Notes under the pieces: generated by a model | What the model was told of the DNA's origin: nothing | What the model saw: only the letters and a program-made list of their open reading frames with translations | The model's database searches: none | Program-made: the position numbers and the translations under genes | Source: Desulfuromonadales bacterium | Lineage (GTDB): Bacteria; Desulfobacterota; Desulfuromonadia; Geobacterales; Pseudopelobacteraceae | Direction: 5' to 3' | Length of the DNA: 64,000 nucleotides | Assembly (NCBI GenBank): GCA_013377095.1 | Contig: JACAAY010000007.1 | Span: forward strand, 16,921-80,920 | Shown here: positions 57,389 through 64,000 of the stretch, in pieces | How the letters are laid out: each line of letters opens with the position of its first letter | Numbering within the stretch: position 1 is the stretch's first letter

Positions 57389-58729
57389 ATGGAACTGAAT
57401 CAGCACCCGACAGTAAAACGTTATCACGAGAGAAAAGCATCGGCGACACTTCACTCGACTCCGCTGAAGCTGAGCGCCCGGGAGCTGCGCACGATGTGCC
57501 TTGAGGCAGGGGCTGATGACGTGGGTTTTGTGGAGATTACGCGTCCGTCGCTGGCTGATCATAAGGCGGCCATTCTGAATCTGTTCCCCTGGACCAGGAC
57601 GTTTGTCAGTTTTGCGGGACGGATTAACAGGGAAAACCTGCGAAGTCCCGCACGTTCCATTGCGAGCCTCGAACTGCATCAGACGGAAGAACGTCTTATC
57701 CATGCCGCCCGCACACTCGCAACAGCCCTGGAGCGTAAAGGCGTTCGTGCCTCGACCCCGGCGCCCGGGTTTCCCATGGAAGCTGACCAGTGGGGCAACG
57801 GTAAGATGCACGTGGTATCGCACAAACCGATAGCTGTTGCAGCCGGACTCGGGAAGATGGGCCTCCACCGCAACGTCATCCATCCCGTATTCGGGAGTTT
57901 CGTGCTGCTCGATACCATACTCATCGATGCCGAATTGGATGAATACGACACACCCCTGGACTATAACCCGTGCCTTGACTGCAAGCTCTGCGCGGCTGCC
58001 TGTCCCACGGGCGCCATCGGGCCGGACGGATTTTTCCATCCGGTGAACTGCCTCACCCATACCTATCGGGAGCTGATAGGAGGCTTCAGCGACTGGGTTG
58101 AAAATATCGCTGACAGCAAGAACTCCATCGATTACCGAACCAGAACCAGCGACGCCGAAACCGTATCCATGTGGCAGAGCCTGGCGAGCGGACCGTGCTA
58201 CAAGTCGGTGTATTGCATAGCCGTCTGCCCGGCGGGGGACGAGGTGATCCCACAGTATCTGGAAGACAGAAAGGCATTTATCGATAATGTGGTCAAACCG
58301 CTTCAAAACAAGACGGAAACAGTGTATGTCCTGCCCGGTTCGGACGCCGAGAGTCACGTCCAGCGAACCTTCCCGCACAAAAAGATAAAGCGCGTGGGAA
58401 ACGGCATCAGACCGCCGTCCGTGGCGTATTTTCTCTCCTCCATGCCCATTGCTTTCCAGCGACACCAGTCCGAAGGGCTGAACGCGACCTACCATTTTAC
58501 GTTCAGCGGCAGTGAGGAGGTCGAAGCAACGGTCGTCATCAAGGATAAATCAATCAGGATTGAAACGGGACATGCAGGCGTCCCGGATGTTTGCGTGCAT
58601 GCCGATGCAAAGACCTGGCTGCGCGTGCTTCACAAGGAAACCTCGATGGTCAAGCAAATCGTCCTGAGGAGGATTCGTGTCAAAGGGCCGTTGACCTTGT
58701 TCAAGGCGTTCGGGAAATGTTTTGCATAA
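57389..58729 (+). CDS. QueG-like Fe-S protein fused to an SCP2-like domain
   Basis: The 446-residue protein has an N-terminal QueG/reductive-dehalogenase-like part (AVAAGLGKMGLHRNVIHPVFGSF). A complete cluster motif follows near 192-203 (CLDCKLCAAACPTGAI) with a second set (NCLTH; CYKSVYCIAVCP). From about 355 the C-terminus looks like an SCP2 sterol-carrier domain (YHFTFSGSEEVEATVVIKDKS, then VCVHADAKTWLRVL). SCP2 domains bind lipids or acyl-CoAs, which hints that the redox centre acts on a hydrophobic substrate. ATG 57389 has AGGAG upstream. The fusion is uncommon as far as I know. Confidence 0.75.
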   Translation: MELNQHPTVKRYHERKASATLHSTPLKLSARELRTMCLEAGADDVGFVEITRPSLADHKAAILNLFPWTRTFVSFAGRINRENLRSPARSIASLELHQTEERLIHAARTLATALERKGVRASTPAPGFPMEADQWGNGKMHVVSHKPIAVAAGLGKMGLHRNVIHPVFGSFVLLDTILIDAELDEYDTPLDYNPCLDCKLCAAACPTGAIGPDGFFHPVNCLTHTYRELIGGFSDWVENIADSKNSIDYRTRTSDAETVSMWQSLASGPCYKSVYCIAVCPAGDEVIPQYLEDRKAFIDNVVKPLQNKTETVYVLPGSDAESHVQRTFPHKKIKRVGNGIRPPSVAYFLSSMPIAFQRHQSEGLNATYHFTFSGSEEVEATVVIKDKSIRIETGHAGVPDVCVHADAKTWLRVLHKETSMVKQIVLRRIRVKGPLTLFKAFGKCFA

Positions 58730-58732
58730 GGG

Positions 58733-58785
58733 ACTTTAATCATTTGTATTTCGATAGATTTATTGCTCAGAGAGAAAAGAAGTAA
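58733..58785 (+). pseudogene. C-terminal fossil of a third tetR copy
   Basis: Immediately after the QueG-like/SCP2 stop, the plus-strand frame ending TAA at 58783 encodes FNHLYFDRFIAQREKK. The corresponding ends of the two intact TetRs are FIFLYFDRFLSQKNES and FIHLYFDRFLAQKEEG. Nucleotides also align (TTTGTA-TTCGATAG-TT), and the same operator follows some 30 bases later, as after tetR1 and tetR2. The rest of this third copy is missing, apparently replaced by the QueG-like/SCP2 gene or lost by recombination between tetR copies. Confidence 0.75.
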
Positions 58786-58814
58786 TGCTCGATTATTATT
58801 TAACCCTTATTACA

Positions 58815-58826
58815 TAGACCGGTCTA
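58815..58826. promoter_or_regulatory. Perfect TetR operator before the short-chain dehydrogenase gene
   Basis: TAGACCGGTCTA, identical to the site at 57342-57353, 28 bases before the SDR start and probably controlling the SDR-RND pump unit. Confidence 0.7.
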
Positions 58827-58853
58827 GGCGCAATACTGTTAGAGGTAAATAAA

Positions 58854-59639
58854 ATGGTATCAAAAAACAATTCATGGGTTCTCATTACAGGTGCTTCAAG
58901 TGGATTCGGCGAGGAGTTCGCTCACCAATATGCCGGGCAAGGCCATTCTCTGGTTCTGGTGGCGCGCCGTATGGACAGGCTTCAAACACTCGCCGAGGCA
59001 CTACGCAAGCAGTACCCCATCGATGTCGTCGTAGAGCAGGTGGATCTTTCGGAAGTTGCGGCAGTCATCCAACTGCATGAGCGGCTCCGCGAGCGCGACA
59101 TCGTGATCGACATCCTGATCAACAACGCCGGCCACGGGCTGCAAAGCCCGTTTTTGGATGCCAAGTTGGACGCTGTCCTGGCGATGGTGCAGCTGGATGT
59201 GGCAAGCCTGACAGCAGTTACCCACATCTTTGCACAAGACATGAGGAAGCAAGGACGTGGAAAGATCTTGCTGGTCGCCAGTCTGCTGGCCTACCAGGGT
59301 GTACAGAACTTTGCCGTCTATTCAGCTGCCAAGGCCTACGTATTGCGCCTGGGCGAAGCCCTTCATCGTGAGCTAAAGCGCGAAGGTATTACCGTTACGA
59401 CCCTTTGCCCGGGTATGTCGGACACCGGATTCGCCGCTGCGGCGCAACAGAAAATTACGCCTGCGTTGAAGCTATTGATGATGCAGCCGGCCCCCGTGGT
59501 GGCCGCCGGTATCCGTGCCTTGCAGGCCGGACGCATCAGCGTAGTCCCAGGTTGGGCCAACAAGGCCTCCGTAATCCTTATGTGGGCGTCGCCACGCTGG
59601 CTGCACCAGGCTATTTTCTCTCACATCATGAACGCATGA
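58854..59639 (+). CDS. Short-chain dehydrogenase/reductase
   Basis: The 261-residue protein is a classical SDR: NAD(P)-binding TGASSGFGEEFA near 12-23, LINNAGHG near 89, a Ser in LLVASLLAYQGV, and catalytic Tyr/Lys in VYSAAKAYV. Basic residues after the second beta strand (ARRMDRL) suggest NADPH preference. It could reduce reactive carbonyls. It is 31 bases before the efflux pump genes, likely in one transcript, and lies just after a perfect operator. Confidence 0.88.
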   Translation: MVSKNNSWVLITGASSGFGEEFAHQYAGQGHSLVLVARRMDRLQTLAEALRKQYPIDVVVEQVDLSEVAAVIQLHERLRERDIVIDILINNAGHGLQSPFLDAKLDAVLAMVQLDVASLTAVTHIFAQDMRKQGRGKILLVASLLAYQGVQNFAVYSAAKAYVLRLGEALHRELKREGITVTTLCPGMSDTGFAAAAQQKITPALKLLMMQPAPVVAAGIRALQAGRISVVPGWANKASVILMWASPRWLHQAIFSHIMNA

Positions 59640-59669
59640 GCACGACTAACCATACAGGTGAGGATTGAT

Positions 59670-60818
59670 ATGAAAACAAAAGCATTTAAGAATTTGGGAA
59701 GCTTGGCGTACAGGTACCGCATAGCACTCCTCATGGGAGCATTGATTGTCATTGCCTGTGGTGTTGTGTTTGGAAGAGACAAGAAGCCGTTGCCTGTAGA
59801 TACGACAAATCCCCGCATGGTCCGGGCCGTTACGGTGTTTTCCGCGGGGAGTGACTCAATGGAATATACCGGTGTGATCCACGCTCGCACGGAAAGCGAT
59901 CTCGGTCTTCGCGTGTCGGGCAAAATACTGAAGAAACTCGTCAAGGCCGGGGATCATGTCAAGCGCGGACAGGCCTTAATGCAGCTTGATCCAACAGACC
60001 TGCAGCTTGCCGCCAATGCAGCCCAGTCGTCAGTGGAAGCAGCTCGAGCGCAGAACAAGCGCGCTCTCGCTGATGAACTGCGCCAGCGTGAACTGGTTGC
60101 CATAAAGGCCGTCTCCGTACAGGAATACGAACAGGCCAAATCAGCAGCAGACGCAACAACCGCGCAGCTGAATTCGGCCATTGCTTACTCGAGACAACTG
60201 ATTAACCAGGCCCTATATGCGGTTCTCAGGGCTGATGCAGACGGCGTCATCATGGATATTCCAGCGGACGTCGGCCAGGTGGTAAGTGCGGGAAATGTGG
60301 TGGTTCGCCTCGCACAGGACGGCGCCCGCGAAGCGGTCGTCAACCTTCCTGAAGGAAATTTGAAACTCGCAAAAAACAGGGCCATCGCCAGCCTCTATGC
60401 TGATTCAGGTCAGACCTTCCCGGCAAAGCTGCGTGAATTGTCCGCAATGGCTGACCCTCTCACGCGTACCTATCAGGCGCGCTACAGCCTGGATGGATTC
60501 GGCAGGAACGCCCCCCTTGGCGCAACGGTGACTGTCCATCTGTATGGAGAAGCCCGTAATGTTGCGATGCAGCAGTATGAAATTCCCGTGGGCGCGTTGT
60601 ACGACGGCGGTACCGGCACAAGCGTCTGGGTTATAAACCCGAATACATCAACCGTATCGCGGCGCCGGGTTGCGATTGCGAAGCTCGGCAGCGAGACCGC
60701 GCTTGTCAGCAGCGGTCTCGCACCCGGTGAACGAATTCTCGCGCTGGGCGCTCATCTCGTCAAGGAAGGGGAAAGAGTAAAGATCATCTCTGGAGCGGAA
60801 AAGGAGCCAAAATCATGA
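59670..60818 (+). CDS. RND efflux membrane fusion (periplasmic adaptor) protein
   Basis: The protein of about 382 residues has an N-terminal membrane anchor (about 17-36), a barrel-sandwich/lipoyl region (DLGLRVSGKILKKLVKAGDHVKRGQALMQLD), an alpha-helical hairpin (about 105-165), and beta-barrel and proximal domains. It connects the RND pump to the outer-membrane channel. ATG 59670 follows AGGTGAGG; its stop overlaps the pump gene start (ATGA). AcrA/MexA-type family. Confidence 0.92.
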   Translation: MKTKAFKNLGSLAYRYRIALLMGALIVIACGVVFGRDKKPLPVDTTNPRMVRAVTVFSAGSDSMEYTGVIHARTESDLGLRVSGKILKKLVKAGDHVKRGQALMQLDPTDLQLAANAAQSSVEAARAQNKRALADELRQRELVAIKAVSVQEYEQAKSAADATTAQLNSAIAYSRQLINQALYAVLRADADGVIMDIPADVGQVVSAGNVVVRLAQDGAREAVVNLPEGNLKLAKNRAIASLYADSGQTFPAKLRELSAMADPLTRTYQARYSLDGFGRNAPLGATVTVHLYGEARNVAMQQYEIPVGALYDGGTGTSVWVINPNTSTVSRRRVAIAKLGSETALVSSGLAPGERILALGAHLVKEGERVKIISGAEKEPKS

Positions 60819-63800
60819 ACCGCTTCAATTTGTCCGCTTTCGCTGTCCGCGAACGCGCCATCACCCTGTTTTTTATTATTGCGATCATAATGGCGGGGGG
60901 ATTTGCCTTCCTGAAACTGGGACGGGGAGAAGACCCTAAATTCACCGTAAAAACCTTGACCGTGACGGCAGTATGGCCAGGTGCGACTGCAAAGGAGATG
61001 CAGGATCAGGTGGGCGACCGGCTGGAAAAACGTCTTCAGGAACTTGAATCCTACGACCGGGTAGAAACCGCTTCATATCCCGGAATGATCCTGATGAAGC
61101 TCTACCTGAAAGACTCCACGGCTCCCAAAGACGTGTCGGATGAATTCTATCAGGCACGAAAAAAACTTGGGGACGAAAAAATACACCTTCCGCAAGGGGT
61201 GCTGGGTCCCATTGTAAATGACGAGTTTTCCGATGTGTATTTTGCCATGTATGCGTTGCAGGCAAGAGGTCTTCCCCAGCGCCAGCTCGTGCTTGAGGCG
61301 GAAGCGCTGCGTCAGCGGCTTTCCCGGATAGCCGGCGTGGAGAAAGTAACTATTCTCGGTGAGCAGGACCCCAAGATCTACGTCGAAATTTCCTACAAGC
61401 GTCTCGCAACCCTTGGAGTAAAGGCGACCGATCTGTTTCATGCGCTGGAAACCCAGAATGACATTACACCTTCAGGTTTCGTTGATACGGCCGGACCGCG
61501 TGTCTATCTGCGGCTCGACGGAGGCATCAACGGCGTCGAAGCGGTCAAGGCGATTTCCGTGGCAAGCGGAGGGAAATTACTGAAGATCGGCGATGTGGCC
61601 GAGGTCACCCGCGGCTACGAAGATCCTTCGACAAAGCAGATACGTCACCAGGGAGAGCCATCACTCATCCTGGCCCTGGTCATGAAAAAAGGGTTTAACG
61701 GCCTGACTCTGGGCAAGTTGCTGAATGCCGAAGAAGCGGCCATTCACAAAGAATTACCGGTCGGACTGGTGCTGTCCAAGGTGTCGGATCAGTCCCACGT
61801 CATTTCCGAGGCGTTTAACGAATTCATGATCAAATTCGTGGTTGCGCTTGCCGTTGTCATGGTGGTCAGTCTTGCCACACTGGGGTTCCGTGTCGGGATC
61901 GTCGTGGCTGCCGCTGTGCCTCTGACCCTCGCCGCCGTGTTCGTCATCATGCTGCTTACGGGAAGGGATTTTGACCGGGTTACTCTGGGGGCGCTGATTC
62001 TATCATTAGGGCTGCTGGTGGATGATGCGATCATCGCCATCGAGATGATGGTTGTCAAAATGGAAGAGGGACTGGATCGGATCCAGGCAGCTACTTTTGC
62101 CTGGACATCCACGGCCAGCCCCATGCTTTTCGGTACGCTGGTTACCATCGCCGGCTTCCTGCCGGTTGGTTTTGCCAAATCGACGGCCGGTGAATATGCA
62201 GGCAACATATTCTGGGTAGTGGCATTCGCCTTGATCACCTCGTGGTTTGTTGCGGTGCTCTTTACCCCCTACCTGGGCGTCAAGCTCCTGCCTGACATCA
62301 AACCGGTCCCTGGAGGGCATGATGCTATTTATGCAACCCCGAACTATCAGCGTTTTCGCAGCATCGTGCGGAGAGTCGTCGATCATAAATGGATTGCCGC
62401 CGGCGTAACGATTGCTCTTTTTATGTTGTCGGTGGTCGGTATGGGGTTTGTGGAGAAACAGTTTTTTCCCAATTCGGACCGTTCCGAACTGACGGTTGAG
62501 GTAAACCTCCCCCTTGGCAGTGCTTTTGCCGCAACCGATAGAACGGTCAAAAACATCGAAAAAATGATTTTAGCCGAACCAGAGGCGCAAGCCGCCACCA
62601 GCTATATCGGCCAAGGCGCACCCCGCTTCATACTGCCGTTGAACCCCGAATTACCCAACCCGGCCTTTGCCCAAATCATCGTCCTGACCAAAGGCCCTTC
62701 CGCACGCGATGCGCTCAAGATAAAACTTCGCCGGATCATTGCACAGGGCGCCTTCCCCGAAGCACGCGTGCGGGTGAAACAATACGTATTCGGCCCGCCG
62801 GTCACGTTTCCGGTACTTTTCCGTGTCATGGGACCGGACCTCAATGAACTGCGCCGGATTGCCGGTGATACCCGAGCCATAATGGCTGAAAACCGGAACC
62901 TGCGTGATGTGCACCTGGATTGGGGTGATCGGACTCCAAGCCAGCAATTGGTCCTCGATCAGGATCGTCTGCGTTTGCTTGGCCTGACCCCGCAAGAATC
63001 CGGGTTGCAATTGCAGGCGATTCTGAACGGTGCTCCCACCACACAGATGCGCGACGGCATCCGTTCGGTCGACGTTGTGGTTCGTGCTCCCGGTTCCGAG
63101 CGCCACAGTCTGGAAAACATCGCCAATGTTGCCCTGACAACCAGAGACGGGCACTCAATTCCGCTGTCACAGATTGCGCATTTCGAATCCCGCATGGAAG
63201 ATTCGCTCCTGAAGCGCTACAACCGCGAACCGTATATCTCAGTTCAGGGGGACGTTGTCGATGGGGTTCAGCCTCCGGATGTAACGGCCCAGGTTCTCCC
63301 AAAACTGGAAAGAATAAAAGCAGCCCTACCCCCCGGATATCGCATGGAAACGGGTGGTTCCGTGGAAGAGAGCAAGAAAGCCGATGATGCCCTGGGCTTG
63401 CTCTTCCCGCCAATGATACTCCTGATGTTGATCTTCATCATGCTTCAGGTCCGTTCATTCGCCACCATGTTCATGGTGTTTGCCACCGCCCCTCTTGGCC
63501 TGGTCGGGGCCGTGCCAACCCTGCTCATATTCCACCAGCCGTTCGGATTTAACGCGATTCTCGGACTGATCGGACTGGCGGGGATCATCATGCGCAATAC
63601 GCTGATTCTGGTCGACCAGATTCGCCACGACCAGGCGGCGGGCCTGAGTGATTACGATGCAATCGTGGAATCCACCGTACGTCGTGCTCGACCGGTAGTC
63701 CTGACCGCAGTGGCTGCCATGCTTGCCTTTATCCCGCTGACTTTTTCGAGCTTCTGGGGATCGATGGCCTATGTGCTGATCGGCGGAGTCGGGGTTGGAA

Positions 63801-63892
63801 CGATCCTGACGCTGCTCTTCCTGCCGGCCCTCTACGCGATCTGGTTCAAGGTAAAGCATGCGCATGCCGCTACTGAAGGAGCACTGACATGA
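60815..63892 (+). CDS. RND-family efflux transporter permease (AcrB/HAE type)
   Basis: The 1025-residue protein has the 12-helix RND layout with two large periplasmic loops. TMH4 carries LILSLGLLVDDAIIAIEMM with the proton-relay Asp pair. LGLIGLAGIIMRNTLILVDQ and VTTVRRARPVVLTA-like TVRRARPVVLTAVAAM lie near the end. It exports hydrophobic compounds using the proton gradient. It overlaps both the adaptor gene and the outer-membrane factor gene. Similarity looks closest to HAE1-like pumps rather than to metal (CusA) pumps. Confidence 0.93.
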   Translation: MNRFNLSAFAVRERAITLFFIIAIIMAGGFAFLKLGRGEDPKFTVKTLTVTAVWPGATAKEMQDQVGDRLEKRLQELESYDRVETASYPGMILMKLYLKDSTAPKDVSDEFYQARKKLGDEKIHLPQGVLGPIVNDEFSDVYFAMYALQARGLPQRQLVLEAEALRQRLSRIAGVEKVTILGEQDPKIYVEISYKRLATLGVKATDLFHALETQNDITPSGFVDTAGPRVYLRLDGGINGVEAVKAISVASGGKLLKIGDVAEVTRGYEDPSTKQIRHQGEPSLILALVMKKGFNGLTLGKLLNAEEAAIHKELPVGLVLSKVSDQSHVISEAFNEFMIKFVVALAVVMVVSLATLGFRVGIVVAAAVPLTLAAVFVIMLLTGRDFDRVTLGALILSLGLLVDDAIIAIEMMVVKMEEGLDRIQAATFAWTSTASPMLFGTLVTIAGFLPVGFAKSTAGEYAGNIFWVVAFALITSWFVAVLFTPYLGVKLLPDIKPVPGGHDAIYATPNYQRFRSIVRRVVDHKWIAAGVTIALFMLSVVGMGFVEKQFFPNSDRSELTVEVNLPLGSAFAATDRTVKNIEKMILAEPEAQAATSYIGQGAPRFILPLNPELPNPAFAQIIVLTKGPSARDALKIKLRRIIAQGAFPEARVRVKQYVFGPPVTFPVLFRVMGPDLNELRRIAGDTRAIMAENRNLRDVHLDWGDRTPSQQLVLDQDRLRLLGLTPQESGLQLQAILNGAPTTQMRDGIRSVDVVVRAPGSERHSLENIANVALTTRDGHSIPLSQIAHFESRMEDSLLKRYNREPYISVQGDVVDGVQPPDVTAQVLPKLERIKAALPPGYRMETGGSVEESKKADDALGLLFPPMILLMLIFIMLQVRSFATMFMVFATAPLGLVGAVPTLLIFHQPFGFNAILGLIGLAGIIMRNTLILVDQIRHDQAAGLSDYDAIVESTVRRARPVVLTAVAAMLAFIPLTFSSFWGSMAYVLIGGVGVGTILTLLFLPALYAIWFKVKHAHAATEGALT

Positions 63893-64000
63893 TCCGCAGA
63901 ATTGTAACCATATGTATTGCTGTTGCCTGCCTGTCCGGTTGCAGTATGGCCCCGCGCTATACCCAGCCGCAGGCCCCGGTTCCCGCCACCTGGCCCAGCG
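63889..64000 (+). CDS. RND outer-membrane factor lipoprotein (NodT-like), partial
   Basis: ATG 63889 overlaps the pump stop. The 37 visible codons encode a lipoprotein signal with lipobox LSGC near residue 18, then SMAPRYTQPQAPVPATW, typical of NodT/OprM-type outer-membrane channels that complete tripartite RND pumps. The rest lies outside the window. Confidence 0.88.
   Translation, partial: MIRRIVTICIAVACLSGCSMAPRYTQPQAPVPATWPS

Noticed and set aside
57350..58495. 381-codon minus-strand open frame opposite the QueG-like/SCP2 gene
   Set aside because: Antisense to a gene with clear Fe-S motifs; no domain recognised and it would run through an operator and into the tetR2 end.

Overview
The window looks like a chromosome segment of a Desulfuromonadota bacterium, most likely of the Geobacter/Pelobacter/Trichlorobacter group. 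The evidence is gene content and protein style: an ExeA/GspB-like secretion pair, a Wza/Wzz export pair, DUF1858, a PilZ-like membrane protein, a yajC-secD-secF operon next to queA-tgt, an EF-P lysylation module, and many radical SAM and Fe-S proteins. I could not run a database search, so the genus is an inference.

Layout. 1-3.2 kb: the end of an exopolysaccharide export locus (wzz, wza-like). 3.4-16.5 kb: housekeeping genes, namely ispG, proS, a PaaK-type ligase, infA, efp with its modification genes epmA and epmB, exeA/gspB-like genes, pgsA, a lytic transglycosylase, purMN and rpsT. 16.5-24.7 kb: a minus-strand block with fbp and a tightly overlapping operon (Na/Pi cotransporter-like, ppx/gppA-like, rnc, radical SAM, mutM). 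The mutM reading frame is interrupted by one in-frame amber codon. 24.7-30 kb: a queD-queE-creatininase-rlmD-TPR operon, a CHAP-like secreted protein and a homocysteine-forming sulfhydrylase. 30-50 kb: sua5-like, fatty acid desaturase, CDF transporter, recJ, the queA-tgt-yajC-secD-secF-TPR operon, SpoIID-like, two oligopeptide-type ABC ATPases, rhomboid, PilZ-like, aspartate aminotransferase, coaD, rsmD and a TPR protein. A tRNA-Arg(TCG) lies at 50037-50113.

The accessory region is 50.1 kb to the right edge, downstream of the tRNA-Arg and a possible tyrosine-recombinase remnant. It holds two TetR paralogues about three quarters identical by hand alignment, plus a short C-terminal fossil of a third. 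Five copies of a GACCGGTC-centred palindrome (best form TAGACCGGTCTA) sit in front of the transcription units, and a sixth degenerate copy precedes an Old Yellow Enzyme gene. The TetRs resemble E. coli NemR and conserve a Cys/Lys pair that aligns with NemR Cys106/Lys175, the redox switch. The likely regulon is a radical SAM/SPASM maturase-like protein, a QueG-like Fe-S protein, an Fe-S Old Yellow Enzyme, a stand-alone CoA-acylating aldehyde dehydrogenase, a QueG-like/SCP2 fusion, a short-chain dehydrogenase and an RND efflux pump. I read this as a candidate reactive-electrophile (aldehyde, quinone or hypohalite) sensing, reduction and export island in an anaerobe. Both tetR genes have promoters placed so that their mRNAs should be nearly leaderless, with the operator in the promoter spacer. 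The combination is the most unusual feature of the window; the regulatory link and the chemistry remain inferences.
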